Shown here one piece after another: positions 61,021 through 64,000 of a stretch of DNA of 64,000 nucleotides. The DNA comes from JAFGRU01 sp016934985. Lineage in GTDB: Bacteria > Desulfobacterota > Desulfuromonadia > Desulfuromonadales > JAAYDE01. Position 1 is the stretch's first letter; each line of letters starts with the position of its first letter. A program made the translations under genes and the position numbers. The notes under the pieces are model-generated. The model was not told where the DNA came from, did no database searches, and was given only the letters and a program-made list of their open reading frames with translations. The stretch lies in the NCBI GenBank assembly GCA_963665045.2, contig CAXXJQ010000003.1, forward strand, positions 248,001-312,000. Direction: 5' to 3'.

Positions 61021-63309
61021 TCAGTTTTGGGGTGGAGTCTCTTCCCCCTGGGGCTCCACCGTTTCCTTTTTCTCCTCAAGCATGAAAGTTTGATCGAAAG
61101 TCTTTAACAGCTTCAATGTTTGTTTGCCGATCTTGCGGGAAGCGTTGTTAATGCCGTAAAAGAGGACGCTCAGGCGGGTTTTGGAGACGCCCCGCCGGAT
61201 GCGCCCCGCCTGGTTCTGGTCAAACTCGTCAAGGGCATTTTTCAGGGCAAAGTAATGATTTGCCAGTTTCTCATAGTCGTAGGCTTCTTTTTTCAACACC
61301 ATGGCGATAGATTTATCGAGCAGTGCTTCCACGAGCTGTTGCAGCTGCTCCAGTTCTTTCCTTTGAACCGTAAGAAGTCTGGAGTGAAGGTTTGAAGTGT
61401 GGACATGGCAGCGCAGGATCATGTCACGCAGGCTTTCGGTGATTTCCTGCAGGGCGGCGATGACGTCAATATAATTCCCCGCGCTTTCGATATTCTCCTG
61501 CTGCAGGAGGCGGATGGCCTTGAAAACATTGGCGACGATGATGTTTGACCAGGTCTGGAGTTTTTTCGTCTGACGGCGCAACTGTTCGAGTTGTTTGCGG
61601 TCCTGCTTGAGAATGGCGTCAAAACAGGCGGACAGGTCGGTACGGACGATGGATAGAAAGCGCCCGCTGTGTTCGAAGGAGGTATGAACCGCTACGGAGG
61701 CGTCAGTCACCCTTTTAAGGTCGAGAAAATCGAGGTCTTTCGCAGCCTCTTCCCGAAGGCCGTGGACTTTAAAATTGCGGATAATGATAAATGTAACCAG
61801 ACCGAGGAGGAGTACTACTGCGATCCCCTTGGAATAGATGATGGCAAAAGCGAAAAGCAGGGATGTGGTGAAGGCTATGAAGGCAGTGAAAAACCAGCCG
61901 CCGATGACGGTCAGGACCCCTGTAACGCGGTAGACAGCGCTTTCAAGTCCCCACGCCTTATCGGCTAGCGATGTCCCCATGGCAACCATGAAGGTCACGT
62001 AGGTGGTCGAAAGGGGCAGTTTCATACTTGTTGCCCATGAAATCAAGGCGCTGGCCAGCATCAGGTTGACACTGGCGCGCACCAGATCGAACTCGGGAAC
62101 GGTGCCGTCATAGCCGAGGGGCGGTTGGAAGCCGCTGGTGTTCATCCGGCGGCGGCTCCATTGGCGAAGGTTTTTAGGAAAAACCCGGCTGCTGCTGTCG
62201 ATGGCAGAGGACACCATGCGAACGATAACCCGCGACAGGGGGGTGGAGTCGAAGCGTTCCAGTCCTTCGTCCTGGCGGCCAAGGCTAAGTTCTGTTCTGG
62301 TCACGGTGCGTGCCTTGCGCGACAGGCACAGCGTCGCCACCATAATGGCCCCGGCCGCCAGCAGGAATAAGGTGTTGGTGGGGACCTGTCTCTGGAGTGC
62401 GACCATGGAGGTGAGTGTTGGATCCGGACCGGTATGGGCGAGCACAAAGGAGTGAAAACCGGCCAGTGGAACGCCGATGAAATTGACCAGGTCATTGGCG
62501 GCGAATGCCATGGCCAGGGCAAAGGTTCCGATCAGTACTATCGGCTTGAGGACATTGATCCGCGTCAGCATCCCCAGAAGCTGGAAAATTATGAAAAAAC
62601 AGATAAAAGCAAAACCTATAATGGTCAAGGTATGAGTCTTGATCCATGCCGCCATTTCGGGTGTCAGGAATGAGGCGCCTTTGGAGCCTTTAACGAGAAT
62701 GAAATAAAGGATCATCGACAGGGCCATCCCGCCCCAGAGGCCGCCGTAGCGCTTCAGTTTGGCTTCGTAGTCAAAGGTGAAAAGGAGCCGCGTGAGATAT
62801 TGGATCACTGCGCCGCAGAAAAAGGCTATGACCACGGAGAGAAGAATCCCCGATACAATGGCCATGGCTTTGCTGGTATTGATATAATGAGCGAGATGAA
62901 GGAGACTCTGACCGCTAGTGGATATTTTGAAAATTGAAACGGCTACTGCGGCACCGAGAAGCTCAAAGACGATGGATACGGTTGTCGAGGTGGGCAGGCC
63001 GAAGGTGTTGAAAAAGTCGAGCAGAAGTACGTTGGTAATCATGACGGCGAGGAAAATGGCAAGCAACTCGGGCATGACGAAAAAGCGCGGATGGAAGATC
63101 CCTTTGCGGGCTACTTCTATCATGCCGCTGGAAAAGGTCACGCCGGTAAGAATACCGATGCTGGCAATGATCATGATTGTTGCCCGGGGAGCGACTCGCG
63201 ATCCTATGGACGAGTTTAGGAAGTTGACGGCATCGTTGCTGACGCCCACTATCAGGTTCATGACGGCCATGGCGAAGAGGACACCAACGGCAAGAGCATA
63301 CCAATCCAT
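61021..63309 (-). CDS. Inorganic phosphate transporter (PiT family) with PhoU-like C-terminal domain
   Basis: 762 aa, much longer than bacterial PitA (about 500). Membrane domain of about ten helices: GVSNDAVNFLNSSIGSRVAP (first PiT signature, near 23-42), TTSTVSIVFELLG region and second signature AANDLVNFIGVPLAGF (near 280). The stretch from about 540 to 762 is cytoplasmic and helical (ALQEITESLRDMILRCHVHT, HYFALKNALDEFD) and resembles a PhoU/DUF47 domain. It probably imports phosphate (or metal-phosphate) by symport, the tail regulating it. Own terminator; no pst or pho genes nearby. Confidence 0.9.
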   Translation of the reverse strand: MDWYALAVGVLFAMAVMNLIVGVSNDAVNFLNSSIGSRVAPRATIMIIASIGILTGVTFSSGMIEVARKGIFHPRFFVMPELLAIFLAVMITNVLLLDFFNTFGLPTSTTVSIVFELLGAAVAVSIFKISTSGQSLLHLAHYINTSKAMAIVSGILLSVVIAFFCGAVIQYLTRLLFTFDYEAKLKRYGGLWGGMALSMILYFILVKGSKGASFLTPEMAAWIKTHTLTIIGFAFICFFIIFQLLGMLTRINVLKPIVLIGTFALAMAFAANDLVNFIGVPLAGFHSFVLAHTGPDPTLTSMVALQRQVPTNTLFLLAAGAIMVATLCLSRKARTVTRTELSLGRQDEGLERFDSTPLSRVIVRMVSSAIDSSSRVFPKNLRQWSRRRMNTSGFQPPLGYDGTVPEFDLVRASVNLMLASALISWATSMKLPLSTTYVTFMVAMGTSLADKAWGLESAVYRVTGVLTVIGGWFFTAFIAFTTSLLFAFAIIYSKGIAVVLLLGLVTFIIIRNFKVHGLREEAAKDLDFLDLKRVTDASVAVHTSFEHSGRFLSIVRTDLSACFDAILKQDRKQLEQLRRQTKKLQTWSNIIVANVFKAIRLLQQENIESAGNYIDVIAALQEITESLRDMILRCHVHTSNLHSRLLTVQRKELEQLQQLVEALLDKSIAMVLKKEAYDYEKLANHYFALKNALDEFDQNQAGRIRRGVSKTRLSVLFYGINNASRKIGKQTLKLLKTFDQTFMLEEKKETVEPQGEETPPQN

Positions 63310-63768
63310 ATGGCTCCTTTGGTTGCGGGGGACTTTTAGGCTCCCGGCATTCTGGTTTTATTAATTGATTTTTTCGAAAATCCCTTTTCAGGAGGATGGT
63401 CTGAAATGGTCTTTCTGGTTTAGAGCCCTGCTCTTATATTAGCAAAATGTTAGCGCAATGTTAGCATGTTTGATTTTTATTAGGGGAAAATTGATCAGGG
63501 GAAAATGGCGGCCCTGTTCTTCAGAACAAAAGAAACCCGGAGGCTTTGATCAGCCTCCGGGCTTCTTTTGTTGTTTTTGAAAATTTTACCCTGATTAATT
63601 ATGAAAACTTTTACCGCACCCACCGATTGCACGCCATCTCAAGCCGTGCCCGCTCACTGTTCTTCAAGGTACTGGCCGTATGCCTCAAGAGCTTGTCACT
63701 GTACTTGGCTTGAGATGAAGTGTACGCGCCGGTGTTGTGACAAAGCCTCATGAATAAGCCGGGTTAGG
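63310..63768. other. Intergenic region with terminator and repeated ATGTTAGC
   Basis: About 460 bp with no credible gene. Contains the terminator below and a direct repeat ATGTTAGCGCAATGTTAGC at 63447-63465. Confidence 0.4.
63525..63572. terminator. Strong terminator in the 63.3-63.77 kb gap
   Basis: AACAAAAGAA-AC-CCGGAGGCT and AGCCTCCGG-GC-TTCTTTTGTT form a long stem with a 2-nt internal mismatch and loop TTGATC. T-rich ends in both directions. It serves the minus-strand gene ending at 63769. Confidence 0.85.
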
Positions 63769-64000
63769 TTATTCAATGGTCATCTTGTCGGACGTCATTT
63801 CGTCAGCGGCGAAGTTGTCGCCATTTACCGCTACCCGGATTTGTGTTTCGACGTTTTTAGGAACAAAAAGTTTGGCGCGGGAAGTGAGAGTCTCTTCGGG
63901 TGTCAGGGACACCGGCTCACTGAAGACTTCGGCATAGACCTGACCTTCTTCTTCGGCGGTAAATGAACAGATGACCTTCACATTTTCCGCCTTGGCCGAG
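63769..64000 (-). CDS. Hypothetical protein, C-terminal part (5' end outside window)
   Basis: The minus-strand frame is open to the window edge (reading SAKAENVKVICSFTAEE ... MTSDKMTIE), so the start lies beyond 64000. An internal GTG at 63981 is a less likely start. Composition (QVYAEVFSEPVSLTPEETL, RAKLFVPKNVETQIRVAVNG) suggests beta strands, perhaps the end of a secreted or surface-type domain. I do not recognise it. Confidence 0.5.
   Translation of the reverse strand, partial: SAKAENVKVICSFTAEEEGQVYAEVFSEPVSLTPEETLTSRAKLFVPKNVETQIRVAVNGDNFAADEMTSDKMTIE

Noticed and set aside
63447..63465. Repeated ATGTTAGC resembling attC R' boxes
   Set aside because: No complementary R'' or inner L arms within 150 bp; a simple direct repeat.

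Overview
The window looks like a chromosomal segment from a Gram-negative, mid-GC bacterium of the Desulfuromonadota (Geobacter/Desulfuromonas-like). This is inferred from the gene mix: a PEP-CTERM protein, several c-di-GMP enzymes, a GAF-containing EI-Ntr, an AmmeMemoRadiSam radical SAM enzyme, a pyrophosphate-type phosphofructokinase and tandem rhodaneses. No rRNA or other species marker is present, so the assignment is tentative.

Layout. 1-2.7 kb: end of a tandem rhodanese, tRNA-Ala(GGC), a small conserved gene, and a RAYT (REP-associated transposase) unit that has cut off the 5' end of a BamE/DUF3192-like gene. 2.9-8.6 kb: a GNAT-nitrilase fusion, two divergent CigR/RcnB-like secreted paralogues, a PEP-CTERM protein behind a candidate sigma-54 promoter, and a Sel1-repeat protein. 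8.7-17 kb: rlmKL with a PHP phosphoesterase; an orphan dppD-dppF ATPase pair; ptsP. 17-26 kb: purC, a PpiD-type foldase, then the rod-shape operon mreB-mreC-mreD-mrdA-rodA and amrS. 27-35.5 kb: HD-GYP sensor plus pseudopilin, PPi-type pfkA, sodB, and a GGDEF/EAL protein. 36-41 kb: membrane rhodanese plus MauE/DoxX protein, a KamA-family radical SAM enzyme, and an SPFH/zinc-ribbon pair.

41-46 kb is the most accessory part. It holds a single AT-rich gene with a well-formed integron attC site downstream, whose inferred cassette ends match at both sides; no integrase is seen. Next come an aldo/keto reductase, two unknown genes bracketed by directly repeated hairpin elements, and a decayed solute-binding-protein gene. 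46-54.6 kb: asnA, a small run of enzymes (hydrolase, GNAT, ABM-like, DUF3795), a CAP-domain lipoprotein, a diguanylate cyclase response regulator, DedA, SIMPL, and a histidine kinase whose PAS domain carries a four-cysteine cluster. 54.6-64 kb: the operon DUF2868 - DUF3482 GTPase - methyltransferase, a TetR regulator with a P-loop protein, a PiT/PhoU-like phosphate transporter, and a truncated unknown gene.

Four otherwise healthy genes (ptsP, the SPFH gene, the aldo/keto reductase and the DUF3482 GTPase) are each split by one apparent frameshift. This pattern could reflect draft-quality sequence as easily as real inactivation. Several families of short interspersed palindromic repeats are scattered through the intergenic regions and are listed individually.
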